Shown here: piece after piece, positions 36,372 through 46,803 of the stretch
How the letters are laid out: each line of letters starts with the position of its first letter
Position numbering within the stretch: position 1 is the stretch's first letter
Origin: Gillisia sp. CAL575
GTDB lineage: Bacteria; Bacteroidota; Bacteroidia; Flavobacteriales; Flavobacteriaceae
DNA: 64,000 nucleotides
NCBI RefSeq assembly: GCF_000403785.1
Contig: NZ_APHJ01000030.1
Span: 1-64,000, forward strand
Direction of reading: 5' to 3'
Translations under genes and position numbers: made by a program
Notes under the pieces: model-generated
Databases searched by the model: none
Told to the model about the DNA's origin: nothing
Seen by the model: the letters and a program-made list of their open reading frames with translations, nothing else

Positions 36372-37505
36372 ATGGAGTTATTTGACGTTTATCCCTTATA
36401 TGATATTACTCCGGTTAAAGGGGAAGGCTGTTTTGTGTTTGATGAAAAGGGTACTAAGTATTTAGATCTATACGGAGGACATGCTGTGATCTCTATAGGT
36501 CATTCTCATCCACGTTATGTAGAAAAGCTTGGAGCGCAATTACAGAAATTGGGGTTTTACTCAAATTCTATAAAAAATCCTTTACAAGAAGAATTAGCTA
36601 AAAAGTTAGAAAAAGCAGCAAAAATCACAGAATATAGTCTGTTTTTGTGCAATTCGGGTGCAGAAGCGAATGAAAATGCCTTAAAACTGGCATCCTTCCA
36701 TACCGGAAAAAGCAATGTAATCTATTTTAATAATGCTTTTCACGGAAGAACTTCGGCTGCGGTTGCAGTAACAGATAATGAAGGGATCAAAGCACCTTTA
36801 AATAAAGTACACAGCACCTGTAAAATAGCCTTCGAAGATATTTCAGGACTGGAAGAGGAGTTGAAAAAAGGAGAAACTGCTGCCGTGATTATCGAATTTA
36901 TTCAGGGAGTTGGAGGATTGGATGAAGCAAGTACCGGATTCTATCAGCAAACAGCAGCATTATGTGAGCAATATGATGCGGTATTAATTGCCGATGAGGT
37001 TCAAGCCGGATATGGTAGAACAGGAGATTTCTTCGCCTATCAAAAACATAAGCTTCGTCCGGATATTATTTCTATAGCAAAAGGCATGGGAAATGGCTTT
37101 CCAATTGGAGGGATCTTAATAGATAGCTCTATTCCTGCAAAACATGGAATGTTAGGAACTACTTTTGGTGGGAATCATTTGGCCTGTGCTGCCGGAATTG
37201 CAGTATTGGAGGTGATTGAAAAAGAGCAGCTCATGAACAATGCAAAAAAAATGTTTGATTTTGTGCAGCAAGAGGTGGCAAAAATCCCGCAGATAAAGAA
37301 GCTGAAAGGAAGAGGGTTAATGCTAGGACTAGAGTTTGATTTTGAGATCGCAGCACTTAGAAAGTCACTGCTTTTTAACCATCACATATTTACAGGGGCT
37401 GCATCCAACAAGAAGTTACTTCGAATTTTACCACCATTGAATATCGAGCAAAAACATTTTGAAATGTTCTTTAAAGCCCTGAAAATTGAATTGAAAAACT
37501 ATTAA
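36372..37505 (+). CDS. argD: acetylornithine/succinylornithine aminotransferase
   Basis: 377 aa class III aminotransferase. N-terminal GEGCFVFDEKGTKYLDLYGG, PLP-phosphate binding NSGAEANENALKLA, Asp of VLIADEVQAGYGRTG, and PLP lysine in SIAKGMGNGFPIGG. It transaminates the N-acyl glutamate semialdehyde. A 217-base gap with REP-like repeats separates it from argF'. Confidence 0.94.
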   Translation: MELFDVYPLYDITPVKGEGCFVFDEKGTKYLDLYGGHAVISIGHSHPRYVEKLGAQLQKLGFYSNSIKNPLQEELAKKLEKAAKITEYSLFLCNSGAEANENALKLASFHTGKSNVIYFNNAFHGRTSAAVAVTDNEGIKAPLNKVHSTCKIAFEDISGLEEELKKGETAAVIIEFIQGVGGLDEASTGFYQQTAALCEQYDAVLIADEVQAGYGRTGDFFAYQKHKLRPDIISIAKGMGNGFPIGGILIDSSIPAKHGMLGTTFGGNHLACAAGIAVLEVIEKEQLMNNAKKMFDFVQQEVAKIPQIKKLKGRGLMLGLEFDFEIAALRKSLLFNHHIFTGAASNKKLLRILPPLNIEQKHFEMFFKALKIELKNY

Positions 37506-37568
37506 TTTGAAACTGATTGTTTGGTTCAACCCTATTAATCACTTTTAACTGGCTAGATTCATGTTTTT

Positions 37569-37636
37569 CGTCATGCTGAACTTGTTTCAGCATCTAAGTG
37601 AATCCAGAGAGACCCTGAAACGAGTTCAGGGTGACG
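37569..37636. repeat. two REP-like palindromes between argD and argF'
   Basis: CGTCATGCTGAACTTGTTTCAGCATCT (37569-37595) and ACCCTGAAACGAGTTCAGGGTGACG (37612-37636), inverted to each other. Same family as at 33120. Confidence 0.8.
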
Positions 37637-37722
37637 ATGGTGGACGAAAAGTAGAAATACACATTAAAGATTATCCTAACTAGTTAGCACTTAGGATCAT
37701 TGTATAAAGAAATTATATTAAA

Positions 37723-38664
37723 ATGAAGAATTACATCGATTTAACCGATATAGAGGATCTTCCGGCCTTGCTGGAGGAAGCTCGACAACTTAAAAAAAAT
37801 AATTCGGATCCCGAACTGGGAAAAGGAAAGACCTTGGGAATGCTGTTTTTTAATCCGAGTTTAAGAACCCGACTCAGCACAGAAAAAGCTGCTAAATTAT
37901 TGGGAATGGAAGTCATGGTAATGAATATTAATAGCGACGCTTGGGCTTTGGAATTTGAGGACGGCCAAATAATGGATTCTAATAAAGCGGAACATATTAA
38001 AGAGGGTGCCGCAGTACTTTCACAGTATTGCGATATCATTGCGGTACGTGCATTTCCAGAATTAAAAGATAAAGCAAGAGATAATGCGGAACTAGTGATG
38101 AATGGTTTTAAAAAATATGCTTTTGTGCCTATTTTAAATATGGAAAGTGCTACAGGCCATCCTTTGCAGGCACTTACAGATGCACTCACAATTACGGAAC
38201 TTAAGAAAGTGAAACGCCCTAAGGTGGTTCTAACTTGGGCTCCTCATCCAAAAGCCTTACCACATGCAGTACCTAATTCGTTTGTACAGATGATGCAGAA
38301 AATGGATGTTGAGCTATGCATTGCGAATCCGGAAGGTTATAATTTGAATTCTGAAATTACTAAAAACACAAGGGTATTTCATGATCAGGAGGAAGCATTA
38401 AAAAATGCGGATTTTGTTTATGTGAAGAACTGGAGTAGTTATGAAAATTATGGGAAAGTACTTAAAACGGATCGAGATTGGACATTTAATCAGGAAAAAT
38501 TACGAGTTACAAACAATGCGAAAGTGATGCATTGTTTACCGGTAAGAAGAAATGTAGTAATTGCAGATGACGTGCTGGACAGTGAAAATTCTGTGGTGAT
38601 CCATCAGGCAAATAACCGAACTTTTGCTGCCCAGGCGGTATTGAAAAAATTATTGAAGGGCTAA
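37723..38664 (+). CDS. argF': N-acyl-L-ornithine carbamoyltransferase (ArgF' type)
   Basis: 313 aa. Carbamoyl phosphate site FFNPSLRTRLST, the long AWALEFEDGQIMDSNKAEHI loop, WAPHPKALPHAVPNSF, and MHCLPVRRN. These match the Bacteroidota transcarbamylase working on N-acylated ornithine, not ordinary OTCase. At the position of Pro90 in the Bacteroides succinylornithine enzyme (Glu92 in the Xanthomonas acetylornithine enzyme) this protein has Ala89. Whether acetyl- or succinyl-ornithine is used is therefore open. It precedes argB by 11 bases. Confidence 0.9.
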   Translation: MKNYIDLTDIEDLPALLEEARQLKKNNSDPELGKGKTLGMLFFNPSLRTRLSTEKAAKLLGMEVMVMNINSDAWALEFEDGQIMDSNKAEHIKEGAAVLSQYCDIIAVRAFPELKDKARDNAELVMNGFKKYAFVPILNMESATGHPLQALTDALTITELKKVKRPKVVLTWAPHPKALPHAVPNSFVQMMQKMDVELCIANPEGYNLNSEITKNTRVFHDQEEALKNADFVYVKNWSSYENYGKVLKTDRDWTFNQEKLRVTNNAKVMHCLPVRRNVVIADDVLDSENSVVIHQANNRTFAAQAVLKKLLKG

Positions 38665-38675
38665 GAATTATCAGA

Positions 38676-39455
38676 ATGAAAAAACAAATTTTAAAAATTG
38701 TAAAAATAGGAGGGAAGCTCATTGAAAATGAGGCGAGTTTAAGTGCTTTTCTTCATGATTTTTCTCAATTGGAAGGGCCTAAAATATTAGTTCATGGTGG
38801 CGGTAAGATGGCAACCGAATTGTCCGATAGGTTAGGATTCAAGACGAATATGATCGATGGGAGAAGAATAACAGATGCCAATGCAATGGATGTGATCACC
38901 ATGGTGTATGCAGGACTAATTAATAAGAAAATTGTAGCCAAATTGCAGGGCATAAAAAGTAATGCCGTAGGGCTTTGTGGCGCAGATGGAAAAAGTATTA
39001 TCTCCAAGCGACGTGTTAATAAAGAGATTGATTTTGGATTTGTTGGGGATGTAGAAGAAATTAATACCAAGTTTATTTCTTCACTTCTGGGAAATGATAT
39101 TATCCCGGTATTTTCAGCTATTTCATGTAGTAATGAAGGGGAGCTTTTTAATACGAATGCCGACTCGGTAGCTGCGGAAATAGCTATTGCTTTTTCTGAA
39201 ACCTATCAAACCGAATTGTTTTTTTGTTTTGAAAAAAATGGGGTTTTGAAAGATCCTTTGGATGATAACTCGGTGATAGAGCTATTAGATACCCGGACTT
39301 ATCAGAATTTATTGAATAAGAATATAATTAGTGAAGGGATGCTTCCAAAATTGCACAATTGTTTTTATGCCCTGGAGCATGCAGTTTCTGAGGTTTATTT
39401 AGGAGGGCCAAATTTGCTTCAAAAAGGAACTCAACATACAAAAATTATAAAATAA
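38676..39455 (+). CDS. argB: N-acetylglutamate kinase
   Basis: 259 aa amino-acid kinase. Phosphate loop VKIGGKLIEN, LVHGGGKMATEL, DGRRITDANAMDVITMVYAG, and FSAISCSNEGELFNTNADSVA. No N-terminal arginine-binding helix as in hexameric arginine-sensitive kinases, so feedback probably acts elsewhere. It shares one base with argE (TAATG). Confidence 0.92.
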   Translation: MKKQILKIVKIGGKLIENEASLSAFLHDFSQLEGPKILVHGGGKMATELSDRLGFKTNMIDGRRITDANAMDVITMVYAGLINKKIVAKLQGIKSNAVGLCGADGKSIISKRRVNKEIDFGFVGDVEEINTKFISSLLGNDIIPVFSAISCSNEGELFNTNADSVAAEIAIAFSETYQTELFFCFEKNGVLKDPLDDNSVIELLDTRTYQNLLNKNIISEGMLPKLHNCFYALEHAVSEVYLGGPNLLQKGTQHTKIIK

Positions 39456-40525
39456 TGGAAATTTCAAGGCTTCAAAAGAAAGCTATAAAGTTGTTGCAAG
39501 ATCTTATAGAGACACAATCATTTTCTTCTGAAGAGGAAGGTACAGCAGCATTGTTGGAAAATTGGCTACAAGAATTTGAAATTCCATTTCAGCGGAGTGG
39601 TAATAACGTGTGGGCCGTGAACAAGCATTTCGATCATGGGAAACCAACCTTGTTATTAAATTCTCATCACGATACCGTTAAACCTAATTCTGCCTATACT
39701 CGTGATCCTTTCGCAGCAACTATTGAAGATGGAAAATTATATGGCTTAGGAAGCAATGATGCCGGAGGATGTTTGGTCTCCTTACTGGCTACTTTCACCT
39801 ATTTCTTTGAAGCACAAGATCTGAATTTTAATTTGCTTTTTGCAGGAACTGCAGAGGAGGAAATAAATGGCAAAAATGGGGTAGCAAGTTTATTACCATT
39901 AATTCCAAAAATCGATGTTGCTATTGTGGGAGAACCAACGCTAATGCTAATGGCTGTTGCAGAAAAAGGATTGGTGGTTTTTGATGCCAAAGTGAAAGGA
40001 ACCCCATCTCATGCAGCGCACCCTAATAATGATAGTGCCATTTATAAATGTATCTCTGTACTGGATTGGTTTAAGAATTTTAAATTTGAAAAAGTTTCAG
40101 AATCTTTGGGGGAAGTAAAACTTACGGTATCACAAATAAATGCAGGGAGCCAGCATAATGTAGTGCCGGCATCTGTAGATCTTGTGATAGATGTACGAGT
40201 GAACGACCGATATAGCAATGCAGAGGTTGCCGAAATTTTAGAAAAAAATGCACCAGTAGATGAAATTATTCCTCGTTCTCTGCGGTTGAATTCTTCTTCG
40301 ATCTCTATGGAACATCCATTGGTCGTGGCCGGAACTGGATTGGGAATGTCAACATATGGCTCACCAACTTTATCCGATCAGGCAATGTTATCTTGTCCTT
40401 CTTTAAAACTTGGGCCTGGTGATTCTACCAGATCACATTCCGCAGATGAATTCATTTACGTGAAAGAGATAGAGGAAGGGATTGAAATGTATATAAGTCT
40501 GCTTCAGCGGGCATTAAAGAAATAA
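39455..40525 (+). CDS. argE: M20-family N-acyl-ornithine/citrulline deacylase
   Basis: 356 aa zinc peptidase-family enzyme. Metal ligands in LNSHHDTVKP and DAGGC; catalytic Glu in GTAEEEING; dimerisation domain about 170-280. In the ArgF' version of the pathway it removes the acyl group from N-acylcitrulline, not from ornithine. It lies directly after argB and 53 bases before argH. Confidence 0.9.
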   Translation: MEISRLQKKAIKLLQDLIETQSFSSEEEGTAALLENWLQEFEIPFQRSGNNVWAVNKHFDHGKPTLLLNSHHDTVKPNSAYTRDPFAATIEDGKLYGLGSNDAGGCLVSLLATFTYFFEAQDLNFNLLFAGTAEEEINGKNGVASLLPLIPKIDVAIVGEPTLMLMAVAEKGLVVFDAKVKGTPSHAAHPNNDSAIYKCISVLDWFKNFKFEKVSESLGEVKLTVSQINAGSQHNVVPASVDLVIDVRVNDRYSNAEVAEILEKNAPVDEIIPRSLRLNSSSISMEHPLVVAGTGLGMSTYGSPTLSDQAMLSCPSLKLGPGDSTRSHSADEFIYVKEIEEGIEMYISLLQRALKK

Positions 40526-40578
40526 GTATAAGGTTTGACTGAAACAGATTCAGTTAGACAAATTTAAATGTAAAGATT

Positions 40579-41853
40579 ATGAAACTCTGGGATAAAGGTA
40601 TTTCTATAGATAAGAAGATTGAAAAATTTACCGTTGGGAACGATCGGGAATTGGATCTTTTTCTAGCTGAATATGATATTACAGCCTCCAAAGCACATGC
40701 TAAAATGCTTGGAAAAATTGAAATTTTAACCTCAGATGAGGTGGAGGATATTTTAGTAGAACTCAACAAACTTCAAACTCAGGTAGCCGATGGCAGTTTT
40801 GTGATCGAGGAGGATTTTGAAGATGTGCATTCTAAGATTGAATTTGAACTCACAAAAACTCTGGGAGATACCGGAAAGAAGATTCATACTGCCCGATCCA
40901 GGAACGATCAGGTTTTAGTGGCTATGCAGCTTTATTTTAAAGCGAATTTATCAGAGATTTATTCGAAAACTGAAAATCTTATTGATGTACTTTTAGGACT
41001 TGCTAAGGAGCATCAGAATAAATTACTTCCGGGTTATACACATCTACAAGTCGCGATGCCATCCTCCTTTGGTTTATGGTTTTCAGCTTATGCCGAAATA
41101 ATGATAGATGATCTGTATTTGTTGCAGGCAGGACTGAAGATTGTAGATCAAAATCCATTAGGATCTGCGGCTGGTTATGGTTCTTCGTTTCCTATAGACC
41201 GGGAATTCACAACAAAGGAATTAGGTTTTAAAACATTAAAATATAATGTGGTTGCAGCTCAAATGAGCCGGGGAAAATGTGAGCGAACGGTAACTTCCAA
41301 TATTGCTTCACTTGCCAATACGCTTTCAAGATTTTCTATGGACATCTGTTTGTATATGAGTCAGAATTTTGATTTCATCAGCTTTCCGGATGAACTCACC
41401 ACGGGATCCAGCATTATGCCTCACAAAAAGAATCCGGATGTATTTGAATTGATTAGAGGGAAATGTAACAAACTTCAGGCTATTGCTAATGAAATGATCT
41501 TGATCACCAATAATCTTCCTAGTGGTTACCATAGAGATTTTCAGTTAATTAAAGAGAATAGCATTTATGCTGTTGAAAATATCAAAGAAATTTTAGATGT
41601 ATTCATCCACTCGATCGCACTTATCAAGGTTAAAGATATAGATATGCAGGATGAGAAGTATAAATATCTCTTTACAGTAGATAGTATTAATGATCTGGTA
41701 ATACAAGGAAAGTCTTTTCGAGAAGCATATAAAGATATAGGAGGGCAGGTTGAAAATGGAACTTATATTCCCGCACATATTAAAAAACATACACATATTG
41801 GAAGTAAGGATAATCTGGCACTGGAAGAAATAGCAAAAAAGAAAGGTTTATAA
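40579..41853 (+). CDS. argH: argininosuccinate lyase
   Basis: 424 aa, fumarase/aspartase superfamily; signature TTGSSIMPHKKNPDVFE, plus THLQVAMPSSFG and TARSRNDQV. Last step to arginine. The last gene of the cluster. Confidence 0.95.
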   Translation: MKLWDKGISIDKKIEKFTVGNDRELDLFLAEYDITASKAHAKMLGKIEILTSDEVEDILVELNKLQTQVADGSFVIEEDFEDVHSKIEFELTKTLGDTGKKIHTARSRNDQVLVAMQLYFKANLSEIYSKTENLIDVLLGLAKEHQNKLLPGYTHLQVAMPSSFGLWFSAYAEIMIDDLYLLQAGLKIVDQNPLGSAAGYGSSFPIDREFTTKELGFKTLKYNVVAAQMSRGKCERTVTSNIASLANTLSRFSMDICLYMSQNFDFISFPDELTTGSSIMPHKKNPDVFELIRGKCNKLQAIANEMILITNNLPSGYHRDFQLIKENSIYAVENIKEILDVFIHSIALIKVKDIDMQDEKYKYLFTVDSINDLVIQGKSFREAYKDIGGQVENGTYIPAHIKKHTHIGSKDNLALEEIAKKKGL

Positions 41854-41910
41854 TAATTCTAGTAAAAAAGTTATGTAAATCTATTTTTATTTCATGATAG
41901 TTATCTCGTC

Positions 41911-42349
41911 ACCCTGAGACGAGTGATAAAATAAATTAACTAGAGTAAGTAATTGACGCATGATGGTTCCTGGCAGATTTATCTTCTTAAGAACTTCTTT
42001 TTTGCAAGTGTAGTGCTTCCGCGGCGTAAAATTTTTGAAGCCTTGGAGAAAATTTAGCCGTGGAAGTACGGTTCTAATTATGCGGGAGCATAATTGGAAA
42101 CACCTACAAAAAAGTGTCCTTTTTTTGGTTCGTTTTTTTGGACACGCAAAAAAATGAACAATCTTTAATAATTGAACAGATCTTTATCGACTGAAAGAAG
42201 TGTTCTCCGACTTCTTGGAATTTGTGAATGGTGATTTATTTAAGGGTCTCAATTATTTGTATTGATTTACTTTGTTATGAGATTCTGAAACAAGTTCAGA
42301 ATGATGTCCTTTATCAGTTTATGATATTTTTCGGACATTCTCAAAAATA
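41911..42349. repeat. structured, repeat-rich gap between argH and leuB
   Basis: No gene. Three hairpins: GTGCTTCCGCGGC / GCCGTGGAAGTAC (42013-42025 with 42057-42069, G-U pairs), AATTATGC-GGGA-GCATAATT (42076-42095) and GTGTCC / GGACAC (42114-42145) around TTTGGTTCGTTT. A REP-like GATTCTGAAACAAGTTCAGAATGATG follows at 42281-42306. The TTTTTTGGTTCGTTTTTTTGG block resembles a common Bacteroidota intergenic repeat. Confidence 0.6.
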
Positions 42350-42386
42350 AAAACCTCCAAAGACTAACCAAGACAATGGAGGTTTT
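42350..42386. terminator. bidirectional terminator between argH and leuB
   Basis: AAAACCTCCA / TGGAGGTTTT, a 10-base perfect inverted repeat with A and T tracts on both sides, between convergent operons (argH plus, leuB minus). It is 24 bases from the leuB stop. Confidence 0.9.
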
Positions 42387-42409
42387 GCAATCTAGCTAAA
42401 AACAAATTA

Positions 42410-43525
42410 TTAAATAATAGTCATCTGACCTAGGTTTAAATTTTCATTATTGATATGATAATTGTCCACCTCGCTTATAAGGCCATCTAAAAAATCTCCT
42501 ACCTTTTCAGTAGAGTAGTGGTATTCATTATTGATATCCTGCGTACAAATATTAAGCTTAATACTAATTTCTACTGCATCTCTAATAGCTTTTGCTTCTT
42601 CGGTTAAGTGGAAATGATCAAGTAACATAGCTGCCGAAAGAATGGCAGCCAATGGATTAGCTATTCCTTTACCGGTTGCTTCTGGATATGATCCATGTAT
42701 AGGTTCGAATAAGGCATTTTTATTACCAACAGAGGCCGAGGCTAATAATCCAATGCTTCCGGAAATTACACTGGCTTCGTCAGATAAAATATCACCGAAT
42801 AAATTCTCGGTAAGGATTACATCAAATTGTTTTGGATTTAAAATCAATTGCATGGCTGCGTTATCTACAAACAGAAAATCTAGTTTTATGTCTGGATACT
42901 CTTTAGCAATGGCAGTTACTGTTTTTCTCCAAAGTCTGGAAGTTTCTAACACATTTGCTTTATCTACTAAGGTTAGTTTTTTACGGCGTTTTTGAGCTGC
43001 TTGAAATGCCAAGTGAGCAATTCTCTCTATTTCCATTACAGAATAGGTGCAAACATCGGTAGCACTTGTACCTGCTTCATTTAAACTTTTCTCACCAAAA
43101 TAAATCCCCCCGGTTAACTCGCGGTAGATTACCATATCTACTCCCTCAATCCGCTCGCGACGTAATGGGGACATATCTATTAATTTTGAATAGGTGGTTA
43201 CAGGACGGATATTTGCAAATAACCCCAGTTCCTTTCTCAACCTAAGTAAGCCTTGTTCGGGCCTTATTTTAGCGCTGGGATCATTGTCATATTTTGGATG
43301 CCCTATTGCCCCAAATAACACAGCATCAGATGCCTTGCATAAATCTAAGGTGGCTTCCGGTAATGGGTTTTTAAATTGATCTATGGCTGTTGCTCCAACA
43401 GCGGCTTCTTCAAAGTGAAAATCATGATCAAATCGATCTGCTATAGATTTTAATATTTTAACTGCTTGCTCTGTTATTTCAGGGCCTATCCCATCTCCGG
43501 GTAATACTGCTATTTTTAGTTTCAT
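42410..43525 (-). CDS. leuB: 3-isopropylmalate dehydrogenase
   Basis: 371 aa. LPGDGIGPEI at the N-terminus, ELTGGIYFG for substrate, NLFGDILSDEASVISGS for metal, and EPIHGSYPEATGKGIANP for NAD. Oxidative decarboxylation step of leucine synthesis. Last gene of leuACDB; 77 bases after leuD. Confidence 0.96.
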   Translation of the reverse strand: MKLKIAVLPGDGIGPEITEQAVKILKSIADRFDHDFHFEEAAVGATAIDQFKNPLPEATLDLCKASDAVLFGAIGHPKYDNDPSAKIRPEQGLLRLRKELGLFANIRPVTTYSKLIDMSPLRRERIEGVDMVIYRELTGGIYFGEKSLNEAGTSATDVCTYSVMEIERIAHLAFQAAQKRRKKLTLVDKANVLETSRLWRKTVTAIAKEYPDIKLDFLFVDNAAMQLILNPKQFDVILTENLFGDILSDEASVISGSIGLLASASVGNKNALFEPIHGSYPEATGKGIANPLAAILSAAMLLDHFHLTEEAKAIRDAVEISIKLNICTQDINNEYHYSTEKVGDFLDGLISEVDNYHINNENLNLGQMTII

Positions 43526-43602
43526 CTTAAGCTAGTTTTTTCGGGAAATATATTTTTCTTCTCCCAGTTAATTTTAATTCTGATTGTCTCCCGTTAAGAC
43601 TT

Positions 43603-44196
43603 TTAGAACTGGAATGTTTTTTCTTCAAATTTTTGAATGGCTTCTTTTCGGCTTACCAAAAAGTCAATATCATCAAAGCCATTTATCAGACAATTTTTCT
43701 TATATGGATCTATTTCAAAATTTTCAGCTTCTCCTGTACTTGTAATTTTTATGAGTTGATTTTCCAGATTTACATGAAGTTCTTCTGAAGAATCTGTGTA
43801 GATGGCTTTAAAGATTTTTTTAAGAAATCCCGGGCTTACCTGTAAAGGGAGCAACCCATTATTTAATGAATTTCCTTTAAAAATATCGGCGAAATAACTG
43901 GAAACAATTACCTTAAACCCATAAGCTTTTAAAGCCCAGGCGGCATGTTCTCTACTAGATCCACATCCAAAATTATTTCCTGCAACCAAAATGGAACCTT
44001 TATATTTTTTATTATTTAAATTGAATTTTGAGTTGGGATTTCCATCCTTATCAAACCTCCAATCCCGAAATAAATTCTCTCCAAACCCTTCCCTGTCTGT
44101 CGCCTTTAAAAATCTGGCAGGAATAATCTGGTCGGTATCTATATTTTCGATCTCTAATGGAACGGCAGTGTCTGTAAGACTTATAAATTTTTCCAT
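43603..44196 (-). CDS. leuD: 3-isopropylmalate dehydratase small subunit
   Basis: 197 aa. [40 protein letters not shown], and the C-terminal swivelling domain. Standard length. Its ATG directly abuts the leuC stop. Confidence 0.96.
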   Translation of the reverse strand: MEKFISLTDTAVPLEIENIDTDQIIPARFLKATDREGFGENLFRDWRFDKDGNPNSKFNLNNKKYKGSILVAGNNFGCGSSREHAAWALKAYGFKVIVSSYFADIFKGNSLNNGLLPLQVSPGFLKKIFKAIYTDSSEELHVNLENQLIKITSTGEAENFEIDPYKKNCLINGFDDIDFLVSRKEAIQKFEEKTFQF

Positions 44197-45579
44197 CTAG
44201 TTAAAATTTTGAGTGAAATTGGTAATTTTCCCTGCTATAGCTGTTGCAGCCGCTGTAAGTGGACTGGCTAATAGCGTTCTGGAACCTTGGCCTTGCCGGC
44301 CTTCAAAATTCCGATTACTTGTGGAAACACAATATTCCCCGGCAGGGATCTTATCGTCGTTCATAGCCAAGCATGCAGAACATCCTGGTTGGCGTAAAGA
44401 AAATCCTGCTTCTTCGAAAATATGCTGTAAGCCTTCTGCCTTTATTTGTTCAGCCACTTGCCTGGAACCAGGTACTATAAGTGCATTTACATTTGCTGCT
44501 TTTTGTTTTCCTTTAATGTAGTTTGCCACAGTTCGAAAATCTTCAATTCTAGAATTGGTGCAGCTACCAATAAATATATAATTAATAGGTTTGTCGATTA
44601 AGAACTCTCCTTCTTTGAATCCCATGTATTCCAATGCTTTTTCATCACTTTTACCTGTATTTTTCGGAATTGAATCACTTAGTTTAATACCCATTCCTGG
44701 ATTTGTACCATATGTGATCATAGGTTCTATATCGGAGGCATCGATAGAGTATTCTTGATCAAATTCAGCATCATCCTCAGTTTTTAAGGATTTCCAGTAA
44801 ACTTTCATCATCTCAAAATCTTCTCCTTTAGGAGCAAATTCCTTTCCTTCCAAATAATTAAAGGTAGTTTCGTCTGGGGCTATTAGTCCGCCTCGGGCTC
44901 CCATTTCAATACTCATATTACAAACTGTCATTCTGCCTTCCATAGACATCTCCTCAAAAACATTTCCCGCATACTCACAGAAATATCCTGTCCCCGAATT
45001 GGTTCCTAATTTGCTGATAATGTATAAAATAACATCTTTGGGAAGCACTCCATCTCGTAATTTTCCATTAACATTTACTCTAAGTTTTTTTGGCTTATCC
45101 ACTAACAAGCACTGACTCGCAAAAACTTGTGCGACCTGACTGGTTCCTATACCAAAAGCAATGGTTCCAAATGCTCCATGAGTAGAGGTATGGCTATCTC
45201 CACAAACAAGGGTCATTCCAGGTTGGGTAATTCCCAACTCCGGTGCCATTACATGTACTATCCCATTATATGGATGCCCTAAGCCGTAAAGTGTTATGTT
45301 ATTATCTTCACAGTTTTTAGTAAGCTGTTTTAGTTGATTTCTTGACAGAAGATCCTTTATTGGTAAATGCTGATTTTCTGTTGGCGTATTATGATCGGCT
45401 GTGGCAACAATTTGCTTAGGCCTTAATATGGAAATACCTCTTTCTTTTAACTCGTTAAATGCCTGAGGACTGGTTACCTCATGGATAAGATGTTTATCTA
45501 TATATAAAATATCCGGGCCTGCGGGTATAGATTCTACCACGTGCGCATCCCAGATTTTATCAAAAAGTGTTTTTTTCAT
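44197..45579 (-). CDS. leuC: 3-isopropylmalate dehydratase large subunit
   Basis: 460 aa aconitase-family subunit. [4Fe-4S] ligands in FIGSCTNSR and [18 protein letters not shown] and [12 protein letters not shown] are typical LeuC motifs. It overlaps the leuA stop by one base (TAATG). Confidence 0.97.
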   Translation of the reverse strand: MKKTLFDKIWDAHVVESIPAGPDILYIDKHLIHEVTSPQAFNELKERGISILRPKQIVATADHNTPTENQHLPIKDLLSRNQLKQLTKNCEDNNITLYGLGHPYNGIVHVMAPELGITQPGMTLVCGDSHTSTHGAFGTIAFGIGTSQVAQVFASQCLLVDKPKKLRVNVNGKLRDGVLPKDVILYIISKLGTNSGTGYFCEYAGNVFEEMSMEGRMTVCNMSIEMGARGGLIAPDETTFNYLEGKEFAPKGEDFEMMKVYWKSLKTEDDAEFDQEYSIDASDIEPMITYGTNPGMGIKLSDSIPKNTGKSDEKALEYMGFKEGEFLIDKPINYIFIGSCTNSRIEDFRTVANYIKGKQKAANVNALIVPGSRQVAEQIKAEGLQHIFEEAGFSLRQPGCSACLAMNDDKIPAGEYCVSTSNRNFEGRQGQGSRTLLASPLTAAATAIAGKITNFTQNFN

Positions 45580-46751
45580 TAGGCAATAGCTCTGTTTCTT
45601 TTTCTGGATAAATCCATTATAATATGAATGTCATTATCTTCGACTTCTTTTGTATGGTCGGCAAAGTTTAAAAACTCAATATAGACGGTGTCTAATTCAA
45701 GTTTGGTTAATTCATAGCCCATTTTCTTCGCTCTATACGCCAATGCAGCTCTACCGCTTCTTGCAGTAAGTATAATAGCCGATTCTGTTACACCAACATC
45801 TGATGGATTTATAATTTCATAGGTTTCTTTATTCTTTATCATCCCGTCTTGATGAATTCCTGAACTATGCGCAAATGCATTAGCTCCAACAATTGCTTTG
45901 TTTGGTTGTACATACATTCCCATTTCCTGAGAAACCATTTTACTGGTACCATATAACAATTTTGAATTAATATTGGTAGTAAGATTTAAACTAGGATGTT
46001 GTTTTAAGATCATAACTACTTCCTCTAGGGCTGTATTTCCTGCACGTTCTCCAATCCCGTTGATGGTACATTCAATTTGTCTTGCTCCGTTAACAACACC
46101 TGCAATAGCATTTGCAGTAGCCATCCCCAAGTCGTTATGGCAGTGACAAGAAAGTCTTACCCTATGAATCCCTGTTACATTCTCTTTTAAGTATTTAATT
46201 TTTTGACCATACTCTTCAGGAAGACAGTATCCTGTAGTGTCTGGAATATTTAAAACTGTAGCTCCGGCTTTAATTGCGGCGGTACAAACTTTTGCAAGAA
46301 ATTCGTTATCTGTTCTCCCGGCATCTTCAGCATAGAATTCAACATCCTCTACAAAGGTTTTGGAATAGGATACGGCCATAATGGCTCTTTCAATAATCTC
46401 CTCTCGTGTAGAATTGAACTTGTATTTTATATGAGAATCTGAAGTTCCGATCCCAGTATGAATTCTTGGGTATTTAGCATATTTTAATGCTTCAGCAGCA
46501 ACTTCTATATCATTTTTTACAGCACGGGTAAGTCCACAAACTGCAGCATTTTTAATTAATTTTGATATCTCGGTAACCGATTTAAAATCTCCTGGACTGG
46601 AAACAGGAAAACCAGCTTCAATCACATCCACTCCAAGTTCATCGAGGCGTGCGGCTATTTTTAATTTTTGAGCTGTATTCAGTTTACAACCAGGCACTTG
46701 TTCTCCATCTCTTAATGTTGTGTCAAAAATTTCTACCTTTTCCGTACTCAT
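45579..46751 (-). CDS. leuA: 2-isopropylmalate synthase, catalytic part only
   Basis: 390 aa. Catalytic barrel with [27 protein letters not shown] (metal HxH), and the [11 protein letters not shown] stretch; a short connecting subdomain follows. E. coli LeuA has about 520 aa; the C-terminal leucine-binding regulatory domain of about 130 residues is missing here. Homocitrate synthase and citramalate synthase are alternatives, but the leuCDB neighbours support LeuA. First gene of the operon. Confidence 0.93.
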   Translation of the reverse strand: MSTEKVEIFDTTLRDGEQVPGCKLNTAQKLKIAARLDELGVDVIEAGFPVSSPGDFKSVTEISKLIKNAAVCGLTRAVKNDIEVAAEALKYAKYPRIHTGIGTSDSHIKYKFNSTREEIIERAIMAVSYSKTFVEDVEFYAEDAGRTDNEFLAKVCTAAIKAGATVLNIPDTTGYCLPEEYGQKIKYLKENVTGIHRVRLSCHCHNDLGMATANAIAGVVNGARQIECTINGIGERAGNTALEEVVMILKQHPSLNLTTNINSKLLYGTSKMVSQEMGMYVQPNKAIVGANAFAHSSGIHQDGMIKNKETYEIINPSDVGVTESAIILTARSGRAALAYRAKKMGYELTKLELDTVYIEFLNFADHTKEVEDNDIHIIMDLSRKRNRAIA

Positions 46752-46803
46752 ATCAGATTTATTTTGCTTTATCTTTAACTAATGTAGCAGATACATCTTC
46801 AGC

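Noticed and set aside
37731-38189. 152-codon minus-strand frame inside argF'
   Set aside because: Antisense to conserved transcarbamylase motifs; no independent support.
37723-38664. Ordinary ornithine carbamoyltransferase (argF)
   Set aside because: The long AWALEFEDGQIMDSNKAEH loop and WAPHPKALPHAVPNSF match the N-acylornithine type.
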